Below are positions 23,949-34,324 of a DNA stretch of 64,000 nt, one piece after another. This DNA is from Melitaea cinxia (taxonomy: Eukaryota > Arthropoda > Insecta > Lepidoptera > Nymphalidae): the NCBI RefSeq assembly GCF_905220565.1, contig NC_059416.1:1736001-1800000 (forward strand). Reading direction: 5' to 3'. A program made the position numbers and the translations under genes. Each line of letters opens with the position of its first letter. The first letter of the stretch is position 1. The notes below the pieces were generated by a model. The model ran no database searches. It saw only the letters and a program-made list of their open reading frames with translations, and was not told where the DNA came from.

Positions 23949-24445
23949 CTAGCCCGTTGGCGCAGTGTGTAGTGACCCTGCTTCCTGCTACAGGGATTGT
24001 GGATTAACCTTCCGATTTACGCAGGTGATGACGGTCACGGTTGTTTTGGCGAATACCTGTGTAAGATCGGACGTGAAGCGATGACAGTTTGCCACCACTG
24101 TGGTGCGGATTAGGATTCTGCACAGCACATGCTAGAGTTGTGCCCGGCTTAGTACGAATAGACGTACGTGAAGATGGCCATCGCAGAGGTTTTAGTGGGT
24201 AAGAATCCCACATAACCCATTTCTACCCCAAGAGCCGGGCATCTTCTTGAATATTTCTTTTGCGTACAAAAAGAAGGGATTGTGAATTCGATTTCTCCCT
24301 GTGTCTGGGTGTAATATATTTATTTATTTATATATGTATTATTTGTATGTATCGAAAAAATACGTAATTATATCAGTCAGCCGTTACCTGTAACAAGCAT
24401 TAATTTCCTTACCATAGGAACATACGACCACGTGTGCATGTTGAA
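23949..24445 (+). repeat. Family 4 SINE split by a non-LTR insertion
   Basis: The head (gactagcccgttggcgcag) runs to 24001, is interrupted, and resumes at 24275 with aattcgatttctccctgtgt and the TATA-rich body. The 10-base sequence agggattgtg occurs at both edges (23992-24001 and 24275-24284). Confidence 0.85.
24002..24274 (+). mobile_element. 5'-truncated non-LTR retrotransposon fragment
   Basis: A 273-bp insert inside the SINE. One frame encodes a C-terminal zinc-knuckle-like region: FGEYLCKIGREAMTVCHHCG, a stop, DSAQHMLELCPA, then more stops. The CxxC...H...C pattern and spacing match the end of ORF2 in R1/Jockey-type LINEs (recalled). Three internal stops show it is dead. It ends in an A-rich run, and a 10-bp target duplication supports target-primed insertion with strong 5' truncation. 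Confidence 0.8.
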
Positions 24446-24879
24446 AAAAAAATATTTTTTAGTCTCATGCACAACACTTTGCTGAAGACCGTGCCATGAT
24501 CAAATGCATAGTTTACGGTTCTATAAAGGACATAAGGACTAGATTCTATAAAGAACATACAGACAAACATTCATTTTTATATATAGATACTAAAAGCTAG
24601 ATACTTTTCGCCATGTCTTCGTCTGTCGTTATTCCTAATTTCTTGGTTAGGTTGATATCGTTATATTCAACTTATTATTATTTTTTTGTATTTATTTTAA
24701 TTTCGGCTTAAGCAATACCCAGTATCCTGGCTAGTATAGGCTTCAATCGTGATTTATATAAATTAATTCGGTAGCTTTCGCGTGATTAACACCCAAAATC
24801 CAGTCTGACAGACAGATTTGGCGACACATACTAACTACGTAATTAGAGAAAACTGACGTATGCTAACATCGCGCTATCA
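24446..24879. other. AT-rich spacer
   Basis: Nothing coding. 24465-24600 resembles the middle of a dispersed repeat (gctgaagaccgtgccatgat), but no second copy lies in the window. Confidence 0.4.
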
Positions 24880-25200
24880 GAGTTTTCAAAGTTATTGAGT
24901 ATAAAAAAGAACCCGACAATAACCGCTGGGGCGGTATCCCACCAGACACAGCTCCCGTCTGGTCGGAGGATCCTCCCTTTTCGGTGGTGGCCGATAAACT
25001 TCACATCACGTTCTAGACGTCACCAAATTGGTGACCCCGAACATGAACATTAGCACAACCTTCATTGTCATCATCACTCCCTCAAGCTTCAAGCACAGCC
25101 ACCTAGCATCCAAGACTACTACGGGTATCCTGACCATCAGCATGCAGTGAACGCGCATTCCTGGTCATAACCCACAGCCTTCTCAGCGACTTTGACAAAC
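24880..25200 (+). mobile_element. Possible LTR-retrotransposon relic with primer-binding site
   Basis: An isolated GC-richer block. At 25029-25042 tggtgaccccgaac resembles the primer-binding site complementary to the 3' end of tRNA-Trp, as used by CsRn1-type Gypsy elements (recalled), with a mismatch after the core. Upstream (24900-25028) would be LTR, including the stem ccagac...gtctgg. No second LTR or intact ORF was found, so this is a remnant at best. Confidence 0.4.
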
Positions 25201-25306
25201 AAACAAGAATTTCAGTTTCCGTTTCAGTATTGATTACACAATATCCTTCAAACATATTTTCAATATATATTCAATGTACATTGGGTTTATTAATGTTTTG
25301 TTCTTT

Positions 25307-25575
25307 TCAGCCTGTAATATCCTACTGTTGGGCATACACCTCTTTTCCCATGTAGGAGAAGGATCAGAGCTTAGTCTACCAGGCTGCTCCAATGCGGGTT
25401 GGCGGATATATTCCCTACTATGAGTAACGATCGCTATCAGGTGTACATGATAACAACCGGGACCGACGGCTTAACGTGATCTCCGAGGCACGGTAGGGAG
25501 AGTGTATGGCCAATACAAATGTTTGTCATGTGCGGGGATCGAACCCGCAACCGCCAGCGCAACAGGTACAATCCA
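25307..25575 (-). repeat. Family 3 tRNA-derived SINE, near full length
   Basis: The tail (cagcctgtaatatcctactg) is at the left. The tRNA-like head with ggggatcgaacccgcaac is at the right. The linker aatacaaatgtttgtcatg is present. This copy shows head and tail in one unit. Confidence 0.85.
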
Positions 25576-26322
25576 TGTTTTTTTATAAGCATAAATAAAA
25601 TTAATTCATTAGTTGATAATAATATTTTTATATTATTATAGATTTTACCAAACGTATTTTTCATATAATAAGCGGATATCAGCTGTTCCCGTCTTTGGGT
25701 AGTTTAATTAAATAGAATCGGAGTGCATTCCCGTACCATCCGGAATCCTTGTCGGGCTTTATTCGACTGACCCACATTCTGGTAAGTGTGGGGGCACATT
25801 AAGATTTCTACTTTATTCTATTTCTTATGGGACGTGGATAAGGGTCGCACTCTCCATAAGTATGTCACGCAATATTTAAACGTTTTCCTTTATAACGGAA
25901 GGTAATTTGGAAAGCTGGTCGAGTCTACTTTTCTGCAATATTTGACAGGAATTAAAAGTAAACTCGTTTGGTATAACCGTATATGGCATTTTATTACGGG
26001 TGTCAAATTGAAAATCTATTATATAAATGTGCTGATAAATGAAGAGCTGGTTTTTTTTTGTTCGGTTGTACTGCGAAAACAATTAAATCGATCGGAATAA
26101 TACTTATACCATAAAATGCAGCATGTTTGGATGAAGGTTTTAGTATAATGGTACGTCGATGAATACTACTTTTCGTAAAAAAAAAAATGGACGAACAAAG
26201 TTAAGTAAATCGCTAGTACAAAGTACACATGTCAGAAGTGAAACTTCTTCAGTAAACTAATTTTTAAGTCTCGTTATATTTATACAAATCCAAAGCTTTA
26301 GATTTCCGTTCCAGCGCCATCA
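25576..26322. other. Intergenic, nothing recognised
   Basis: No host gene. A short palindromic motif agaagtgaaacttct at about 26235 is discussed with the neighbouring minisatellite. Confidence 0.45.
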
Positions 26323-26330
26323 ACAAAAAC

Positions 26331-26500
26331 GTTGCCGTTACATCAAAACGTTGCCGTTTCATCAAAACGTTTTGCCGTTTCATCAAAACGTTGCCGTTTC
26401 ATCAAAACGTTGCCGTTTCATCAAAACGTTGCCGTTTCATCAAAACGTTGCCGTTTAATCAAAACGTTGCCGTTTCATCAAAACGTTGCCGGTTCATCCG
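26331..26500 (+). repeat. 19-bp minisatellite, about 8.8 copies
   Basis: The unit gttgccgtttcatcaaaac is repeated eight times plus a partial ninth. The third unit has two extra T bases and others carry single changes. Because 19 is not a multiple of three and all frames stay open, it produces an 87-codon ORF with shifted copies of the same peptide words. That ORF is not a gene. Confidence 0.93.
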
Positions 26501-26545
26501 TAAAAATTTTACCCTCATGCACCAAAAGAAGTTTCACTTCAATAA

Positions 26546-27190
26546 TTTCCAGAAACTCAAATAATCCTCCCAAGTTAATATATAAAAGTAAATAGAGCTT
26601 TTAAGGGCATTAGACCTCTATTCGACGCCCTTATCCCTTTCATACACTATTTCTTCTCCGTGTACCCTCAGCCTGTTACAGCTCTAAGGGCAGACACGTA
26701 CGTTTTTTATTTCGTGCAAATATTGAACGAGGACAGCGGACAGATGATATTGATGAAAACTCTGCGTTAAAATGTTTCAAGACACTTTAATTCAATCGAA
26801 TGATATTAAAATTGTTTTCACTGACAATAATTGAAAGAATGAATAAAGAAATTAATTATTCTTATTTCACAATCAATTAGAGTAATACTGATAAAATAAT
26901 AATAATAATACATAAAACAATAAAGTTAACTGATTTTTACTTTTCAATGTAGAGACGTCTTAATAGTGGTTACAATTTTTTAACCAACTCTCCCCCATTA
27001 AACCTTATCATGAAAAGGGGGTTTTAATATTTCAATGTCTTTATTACACGGTTTTACATTGACTTATTTAATGGTGTCTTTTCTATTCCGTTTAAATACA
27101 AACTATTAAATATTGTTTACCGATAAATAAACAAATTCATTCACTTGTTTGTTTTTAATGTTTTTATATATTCCAAGGTAAGTCAAACAA
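26546..27190. other. AT-rich spacer
   Basis: No gene or shared repeat recognised. Confidence 0.5.
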
Positions 27191-27440
27191 AATATGGAGC
27201 AGCCCGACTGGGGTAGTACCACGATTTTATAGAAGATCACAGCTGAATAACACTGTTTTCAAGCAGTGTTGTGTTCCTGTGGTGAGTAAGGTGACCAGAG
27301 CTCCTGGGGGAAATTGGAGATAGGGTCAGCAACGCGCTTGTGATGCTTCTGGTGTTCCAGATGTCTATAAGCTACGGTAATCGCTTATCATTAGGTGAGC
27401 TGTACGCTTATTTGTCGACCTAGTTATATAAAGATAAAAA
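27191..27440 (+). repeat. Family 1 retroposon
   Basis: Lacks only the first ~30 bases of the family and ends gtacgcttatttgtcgacct. Mildly diverged. Confidence 0.87.
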
Positions 27441-28390
27441 GACAACTTATAACTAGCGACAATTTGACCAAAATCAAAATCAAATCCACAAAAAAATGGT
27501 TAAAAATGTACTGAAAGCTTATTATTGGGGAAATTAAAAAACAACACTAACTTTTAACAAAATAGAAACTTTCTTTTCGTTAAATTGAAATCTTAAAACT
27601 TCTCTCATTCCCAATTGAAAGACAGAACTCTGTTCGAAATTTACTTCGTTCGACTTTGATACGAATCGATCATTGTTTTAACAAGTCTGTCTCACTTCAA
27701 TTATCATCAGAGCTTAAAAGAGTAATAATTACTGAATCATTATACTCCAACCAACCCTTTTTTTACGTGGGGAAAATCCATCATGGATACCCTCCAAAAC
27801 GGGGGCGTCAGAGGGTTATAATAATAATAATAATAATAAAGACGTTTATTCACCAAGCATAAAAAAAAACAAAAGATTTCTTAGTCTAATTTACAGAGAT
27901 TTTATAAAAAAATGCTGGTGAAAAGGTCGTAGACTCAGCTTATTGCTGCTTTTCAGTCCGCACCTTTACAAATGCTGCCAGCACAGGACGTTAGATTTAC
28001 ATTTAAAAACTAGATATAGTAACGAAAAAAGTAATGAAAATAGTATTTAATAAAATAAAAAAATAAAAAACCAGGATTAATAAATGAAGTACGTTGCCGA
28101 AGGTACAAGTAGGCAAAATGGCGAGCCACGTGAGACATACTATACGCTTATAATAAAGTCATAGTTACTACAAATCCAGCTCAGTGAGCGTTTTATGTCA
28201 GACTCCTACTGACTAAAACACCACCACGTGTGAGCAGTCGTCCGCCAGGGTAGGGCGTGATGGGGTCGCGCTAGCATTCGCCACCTACTCCAACCAATCA
28301 TCCAACAACCATACCGTATTCCACGTACGCGCCTAAACACTGGCGGTATAGGGTTCAATTCTTACTTTTGATAGATATTTTTATTCATTA
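27441..28390. other. Intergenic with a short TAA microsatellite
   Basis: An (ATA)n run at about 27817-27840, followed by a segment (27840-28020) that looks like a retroposon tail. No other copy was seen. No gene. Confidence 0.45.
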
Positions 28391-28697
28391 TTACAGCCTA
28401 TACAGTCAACTACTGGACATAGGCCTCCACAAGTTCGCGCCAAAAATAACGTGAACTCATGTGTTTTGCCCATAGTCACCACGCTGGGCAGGCGGGTTGG
28501 TGACCGCAGGGCTGGCTTTGTCGCACCGAAGACGCTGCTGCCCGTCTTCGGCCTGTGTATTTCAAAGCCAGCAGTTGGATGGTTATCCCGCCACCGGTCG
28601 GCTTTTTAAGTTCCAAGCTGGTAGCGGAACAGTGTTATCCCTTAGTCGCCTTTTACGACACGCACGGGTAGTACCGTACCGTAGCCACACAGTACAT
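28391..28697 (-). repeat. Family 2 repeat, near full length
   Basis: RTE-like tail at the left (cagcctatacagtcaactac). Ends gtagccacacag. The plus ORF at 28497-28802 is the same by-product reading frame as in the copies at 3824 and 40634. Confidence 0.87.
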
Positions 28698-28724
28698 ATT
28701 TTTATTAGTGCAAATATATTTTTT

Positions 28725-28856
28725 CGGTTTGGATGCTGTCCTTGTGGGTCTCCCCACCGTACCTCGGAGAGCACGCTAAGTTTTCGGTCCCGGTTGTTAT
28801 GACCATGTATACGAGTATATGACCTGATAGCGTTCGCTACTCATAGTAGTCTAATC
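28725..28856 (+). repeat. Family 3 SINE fragment
   Basis: Linker and middle part: ggtctccccaccgtacctcg, cggtcccggttgttatga, cgctactcatagtag. Confidence 0.75.
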
Positions 28857-30581
28857 TAATCAAATTGATAAGTCACATAATAGCTACCCTGTAGATGAAT
28901 ATTAGAAATAATAAAAATTAATTTTTTGCTTCAGTTTTTTTCCGTATTGTTAAATCATACAGAATATAACTCGCTATTAAGTTGAAATACAAAACATAAA
29001 GCGTAAGAACTATTTAAGCGTTTATACATACTGCGTCTAATTTAGAAAATTCTAGCGCTAGTTTTCTCATTATAAAAGTTAAATGCTCGTACAGGCGACT
29101 TTCACCTTTAATACAATGGGTTAAAAGCCAGTACCGCTTAGTGGAGTTATTACCTACTTACAGAACAATCGTATGAAATTACGCATTTCAACATGTCAAG
29201 GTCTTTTGTCTCTGACCCATGTGGGATAAAGATAGAGACACAATACGAGTAAAACACGCCAGAATAATATATGTGTAAAGTTTTCTACTATATCATTTTG
29301 TGCAAACGAAAGAAAACCAACTTCAATTACATTGACAAGTAATACAGCCTAGGTAGATGAATAAAAGTGTTTGTGTACTTACGTACGCACGCAAGAAGTT
29401 ATACTCCATGTCTTTCTATAGGATTTCAATAGCTGGCAGGTAGTATGCAGTATTCTTAGAAGCTACACATAAAAAAACTTACAAACTTTTGAACAAAAAC
29501 TCAAAAATTTGAAATAAATTTAGAGCACTTATAGATTGAGTGTTGACACTTTCGCACCTACCCGCGAAAAAAAACACTACACTTACTTCGTGTAGGATAC
29601 ACACAAATACTTCGTGTAGGATATTACAAATGTTAAATTAAATACAATTTTTTTTACTACAGAATCTACATTCCAAATTGATGATAGCTTCACTTTTAAC
29701 TTTTTTAGTAAACTTCAGTCGTGCGTCAGAGCTGACACACACACTTTTTTATTTAGATTTGGATTTCGAACAAAATTAATAGAACACAAAACTAAACAAA
29801 CAAATAAACAAAATCTAATACCTACGGAGTAATAGAATCCTTTCATAGTTAATGAAAACGACGCGGGAGGCACTAACTACAGTATTGTGCACTTACGTCC
29901 GCTAATATAGGGTAATACAGACTAACGCCAGCCTTAACGTCCATAGAGTTATTTAGACAGAAGCACAGCGGTCACGTTTTCACTTATCACCCATTTTGCG
30001 ATGATTTTGTCACATCTGCAAACAAAAAAACACCTAATTCCCACAATATAAGGTTCACATTATCATCGCGTTGATAGAGAAGCATTTCGAAACTCGGCTC
30101 GCATTGAGATATAATATTGAATTGTTATTTTGAGTGTATTGAAGGAAATCTATGATAATAAAGTCACGGAAACGGTTTTTTGATATTTTCAATGTGACGG
30201 CTATGAACAGGCTCTGTTACGTAATTCAATATTGTCATGCGGCTTTGTACATTTTTTTTAATAAGTTTAATTGGAGTAGATATGCAATAGAAAGAAGAAC
30301 AGGAGGGACAACACATACATATTCTACCTACGATACGTATTCACGTTTTTTTTCAATTAATTCTTTGTAGTTTACTTAAGGATACGGGGGCCACAAGGGA
30401 AGATTGCTTAGGGCATCAAGTTACCCAAATCCGGTACTGTCGATCTGATAAAGATAATTATTTCTATAAATATAATTATATCCCGTTGTCTACATTTAAA
30501 TCTAATACTTAAATAGTATACACTTAAATATAAATTTAGCTTACCTAATATGTTCATATCAAAAGAAAAAATTATAACTTT
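28857..30581. other. Intergenic with two repeat scraps
   Basis: 29305-29390 is a minus fragment of the family 5 right end (acttcaattacattgacaag). 29640-29706 is a fragment of the LINE-tail repeat at 22237. No gene is recognised; the 72-codon ORF at 30152 has no support. Confidence 0.5.
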
Positions 30582-30862
30582 TTAACCGACTTCAAAAAAA
30601 GAGAAGGTTACTCAATTCGACCGTATACATATATCATTCGTCGTATATTAACCGATTTTGATAATTCTTTTTTTGTTGGAAAGATGATATCTCAAGGGTA
30701 GTACCATAATAAGGAAACTAATATCTGATGATGGAATCCAAAAGAAATTAAATTCCTAGTGACGACTTGTGCCTTTGTTAATTTTTTTCGTCAACTTACG
30801 TTTTATTACTTATCTATGTGATTGAAGTCGGTTTTTTTCGTTTGCGAGCAAACACAATTATT
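30582..30862 (+). mobile_element. Family 5 MITE, internally deleted
   Basis: Both ends are intact (ttaaccgacttcaaaaaaag ... gattgaagtcggttttttt). About 160 bases of the middle are missing relative to the copy at 13793. Confidence 0.8.
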
Positions 30863-31497
30863 AATATAATTACTTGCGACGCACAAAGAAGTTACCATTT
30901 CTAACCACTTAAAATCAATACAACCTATTGTTTTATTTTTTTATTTTTTATCAGAAAAGACATAATTTTCTTTCAAAATAAACAGTATACCATACTTGTT
31001 AAAATAAATATTTTAATAAAATTGAATATATAAAAAAAATCCAAAAAAAATATTCTCAAATTGAAAAGACATTGCGTGATACAAAGTGATACAAACACAA
31101 AATGTACAGGCAAATATAATACAACTTTTATAAAGATTTATAATTCTTTCAAACTTTCACAAAATATGACAAAATAATAATCGAAAAGACGAAAAAATAC
31201 AAATTTGTAAATAAATCTATGTCAAACTAATTAGTGTAATTAGACGAACTATTTACGAAAAACAAAATTTATCAAAGATATTTATAACACCGGACTCGAA
31301 GCTCGAATTCAGTCGAAAGCTCTGTCATTTGCGCTTTCATTAACGGTCGGTCGGGCACTCGACGTCATTTCCAATTTATTAAGCCTAATGAAATGCTATG
31401 ACTTGTTTGTTTGCGGGGATTCCCATTAAAAAAAACTAGAGATAAAATACGCACTTCATAAAACGGGGTAAAGCCGTAAATTAATAAGCACTAGTGT
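30863..31497. other. AT-rich spacer
   Basis: No gene. A short GC-richer patch at 31290-31375 was not identified. Confidence 0.45.
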
Positions 31498-31975
31498 TCA
31501 AATAGTGGTCGTAATTCGACCACAATTAAATAATATTATAAGTTTGAACATTATTAATTTTGTGTTGTCAAAGACGATATTTCTATAATAAGTAGTGCTC
31601 GCCCAGAGGTCGTAATTCGACCATAATTAAAAATTTAAATTAAAGAAAACCTAAAGCTAATTTATATTTAATAAAAATAATGAAAATAAAGAATCTTTTT
31701 AAAAAAAAATTCAAATTGACTACAGACTTTGACAATCAACAAAAAGGTATAATATGCGTGTGTGTGCATCAAATACATGGTGTGTGTAATGTTTTTTTTT
31801 TTATTGATTTAATATATTTTTATGCATAATTAAAAAAAATATATTTGTATTCTGCACTCCTTCTCTATATAAACCATAAGCATACGAAATTTCATACTCC
31901 TCCGTTCGCGCAATTTTCGTAAAAACGGGTAGAAAATCTTTGCTTCACGTATTAATATATAGATATATGTACGTA
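31498..31975 (+). repeat. Family 6 repeat with a duplicated head
   Basis: The head motif tcgtaattcgaccacaatta appears at about 31508 and again, slightly changed, at about 31609. The rest runs through tccgttcgcgcaattttcg to cacgtattaatatatag. Non-coding. Confidence 0.75.
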
Positions 31976-32082
31976 TAACATACGTACTCGGTCGTCTGAT
32001 TCTATGGTAGGTAGCTTGATGCTTATTATTTAGGTAACCTTTGACTGATATATGTATATCGGAGCTTAATCCACCACCCTTA

Positions 32083-32364
32083 ACTGAGGTAGGGCACAGC
32101 AGGAATTTCCTGCTCAAAATATGGAGTAGCCCGACTGGGGTAGTACCTCGACCTTACAGAAGACCACAGCTAAATAATACTGTTTTCAAGCAATATTGTG
32201 TTCCTGTTGGTGAGTAAGGTGACCAGAGCTCCTGGGGGGATTGGGGATTGGGTCGGCAATGCGCTTGCGATGCTTCTAGTGTTGCAGGCGTCTATAAGCT
32301 ACGGTAATCGCTTACCATCAGGTGAGCCGTACGCTTGTTTGCCGACTTAGTGACATAAAAAAAA
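32083..32364 (+). repeat. Family 1 retroposon, full length
   Basis: From actgaggtagggcacagcag to the A-tail, with little divergence from the copies at 48053 and 50729. The Gypsy element starts 24 bases after its A-tail. Confidence 0.92.
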
Positions 32365-32388
32365 CCTGCTATATATTCAGGTGTATAT

Positions 32389-32834
32389 TGTTACGAACAC
32401 ACAAAGAAACTAGAGCCATCTAGCGGCAACCATTGAAAGCACATAAAGACAGCGATAGCATGAAACTCTCTACTCAATACTAGATGGCGTTAGAGGAACT
32501 ACTGTGGAACTATATAGAAGTATAGTCTCGAAAACCGGGTACATGCGCGAACTTTCCAGAATGGTCTGGGCCTCGTGTCGGCCGATATAAATAGCCGCAG
32601 GTAGGCGAGCGAGTTCAGTTTAGTTTGAGCGATCTTCGAGGCGACTTCAAAAGTGAAAACTAGTGATCAAGAGTGGTACCAGCGAAACCTACGACCTTGG
32701 CTACGACTTAGGACATCGTTAGTGCTTAGTGTTTGAACCTAGTGCTTTGTATTGGACCTAGTGCTAGTGAATAAAGTCTCGTAAAGAGTCAGCAGGTCAT
32801 TCTCTCCAAATCATACGAACCCTAATACGTAACA
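32389..32834 (+). repeat. Gypsy left LTR
   Basis: 446 bp. A TATA-like box (gatataaatag, about 32584), an arthropod-type initiator (ttcagttt) about 30 bases further on, and a poly(A) signal AATAAA at 32770-32775 define U3, R and U5. Near the left end an imperfect inverted pair (32410-32423 and 32480-32493) carries one substitution per arm relative to the right LTR. Confidence 0.95.
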
Positions 32835-32836
32835 AC

Positions 32837-32852
32837 TGGTGTCGGAAGTGAG
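32837..32852 (+). other. Gypsy primer-binding site, tRNA-Leu type
   Basis: Two bases after the LTR, tggtgtcggaagtgag begins with the complement of a tRNA CCA end. From memory it best fits an insect tRNA-Leu 3' end, with one or two differences. The tRNA assignment is inferred. Confidence 0.65.
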
Positions 32853-32860
32853 ATTTGGAG

Positions 32861-33130
32861 ATGCCATTGACTCCGAGAGAAGACTCCAAGGACTTCAAGG
32901 GCGTCAGGACAAGGGCACAACGAGCTGCGGCCCCGCCTATCATGCCCCGCCCACTGACCACGCCCCCAGCCCCCGCCCACTTGGGCCCAGGCCCCGCCCA
33001 CTCGGGCTCAGGCCCCGCCTCCCCAGTCTCAGGCCCCGCCCACTTGGGCCCAGGCCCCGCCCACTCGGGCGCAGGCCCCGCCTACTCAGTCTCAGGCCCC
33101 GCCCACTTTGTCTCAAGCCCTGCCCACTAG
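32861..33130 (+). pseudogene. Gypsy gag N-terminal fragment with heptapeptide repeats
   Basis: From ATG (MPLTPREDSKDFKG) to a TAG at 33128. After a basic start (RTRAQRAAAPP) it enters a proline-, glycine- and histidine-rich tract of GPAHxxx/GPAxxVS heptapeptides, encoded by a 21-bp minisatellite (about 32970-33125). The following gag body is in another frame, with further stops between, so either this leader is separate or the join is broken. The repeat has no heptad hydrophobic pattern and is unlikely to be a coiled coil. Confidence 0.6.
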
Positions 33131-33215
33131 ATCCTTACCACGCCCACCAGCGACACCGTAGCTTGTACAGACTCTCCAGTGGCTCTTCAATTAGGAAGTT
33201 TAATTAAATTAATAG

Positions 33216-34304
33216 AGTAGTGCTTTGCAAGAATCACAAGAGCAAACAAGTTTCAAATTGCAAGAATCACAAGAGCAACAAAAGGCTGAAATTCGTGGTG
33301 TTTTGCAAGAACTACAAGAGCAAACAAGTTTAAAATTGCAAGAATTACAAGAGCAACAACAAGAGCTCCAAGAAAAAACGCTTTGGGCTGTAAAAGATGT
33401 TAGTGACGCGGTGATTAAGCTTCGAAAAGATGTCAACGTAGTGGAAGAACGAATTACCGGGTTAGGATTGGATGTTGAAAATGTGAAAACCGGCCTTACT
33501 GAATTACAGAAGAAAGTAGTGTTCCTTGAAACCACGGGAGCCGCGATGTCTAGTGGAAGTACCGGAGTGGCGCAAGGACCAAGAGTGAAAGTGCCTCCAT
33601 ACGACAGCACTACTCCGTGGAACGCTTATCGTCAACAATTCCAGACGGTTGCTACTGCCAACGGATGGACGGAAGGGCAATGCCTGACTGCTCTCACTGT
33701 TGCGCTCAGAGGGCAAGCTTTGTCGGTTCTGGAAGCACTGCCACATACAGGAAACTTGTTCCAAGACTTGATGGAGGCACTTGAATCCCGATACAGGGAG
33801 CGACACCTGGAGCACGTGTTCCGTGCCCAACTGCGTGGCAGAGTCCAACGCTCAGGAGAAGGACTACAATAATGGGCGTTGGAAATTGAGAAACTTGTCA
33901 GAAAGGCACACCCAGGAGCAGACACCAAGGTGGTAGACACGAATATTGTTCAAGCATTTGTCGACGGAATCAAAGACCTGGAGGTCAGAGCTGCAGTGAG
34001 GCTTCGTCACCATACATCGTTAAAGGAAGCATTGGCGCATGCTTTGGAGGTCGAGGCTGTTCGCCATGACATACGGCAGACCCATAAGATCCGCGAGGTC
34101 TCTGAGGAAGTCAAGGAGGTTAAGGCTCCTACGAAGAAAAGTTCTGGAGTTATGTGCTACAAGTGCGTTGAAAGGGGTTATCTTCAGCTCGACTGCTCGC
34201 AGAAGGAGACCCAGATAGCAATGATGAAAAGGATCGAGGAACAAATAGAGGAGCTGAAGAAACAAGGGGCTTTGTCCCTTGCACGGGAGCAGGGAGACGA
34301 ATAA
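33216..34304 (+). pseudogene. Gypsy gag body, interrupted by a stop
   Basis: One frame, with a TAA at 33870-33872 dividing it. First comes a Gln/Glu/Leu-rich coiled coil built from repeated LQESQEQ and LQELQEQ words (about 33222-33390). Next is a capsid-like region (PRVKVPPYDSTTPWNAYRQQ, typical of insect Gypsy gag), then the stop, a second helical part, and a nucleocapsid zinc knuckle at 34155-34196. The knuckle reads C-x2-C-x4-Y-x4-C: the His position holds Tyr, so zinc binding is probably lost. Ends at 34302-34304. No ATG is visible at the start of this open stretch. Confidence 0.85.
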
Positions 34305-34324
34305 AGGCCAGGACTAAGGGGTGA

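Noticed and set aside
26332..26595. 87-codon ORF over the 19-bp minisatellite
   Set aside because: All three frames stay open because the unit lacks stops; the peptide is the same repeat read in shifting frames, with no independent gene evidence.
28497..28802. 101-codon ORF, similar to ORFs at 3835-4041 and 40753-40959
   Set aside because: All three fall in copies of the family 2 repeat and end at different points; they are by-products of that repeat, not a protein family.
32839..33207. 122-codon ORF overlapping the gag leader in another frame
   Set aside because: Its Pro/Arg-rich peptide results from reading the 21-bp minisatellite out of frame; the ATG-led frame at 32861 is the better gag candidate.
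33209..33610. Cys/Ser-rich minus-strand ORF opposite the gag coiled coil
   Set aside because: Antisense of Gln/Glu codon repeats; no independent support.
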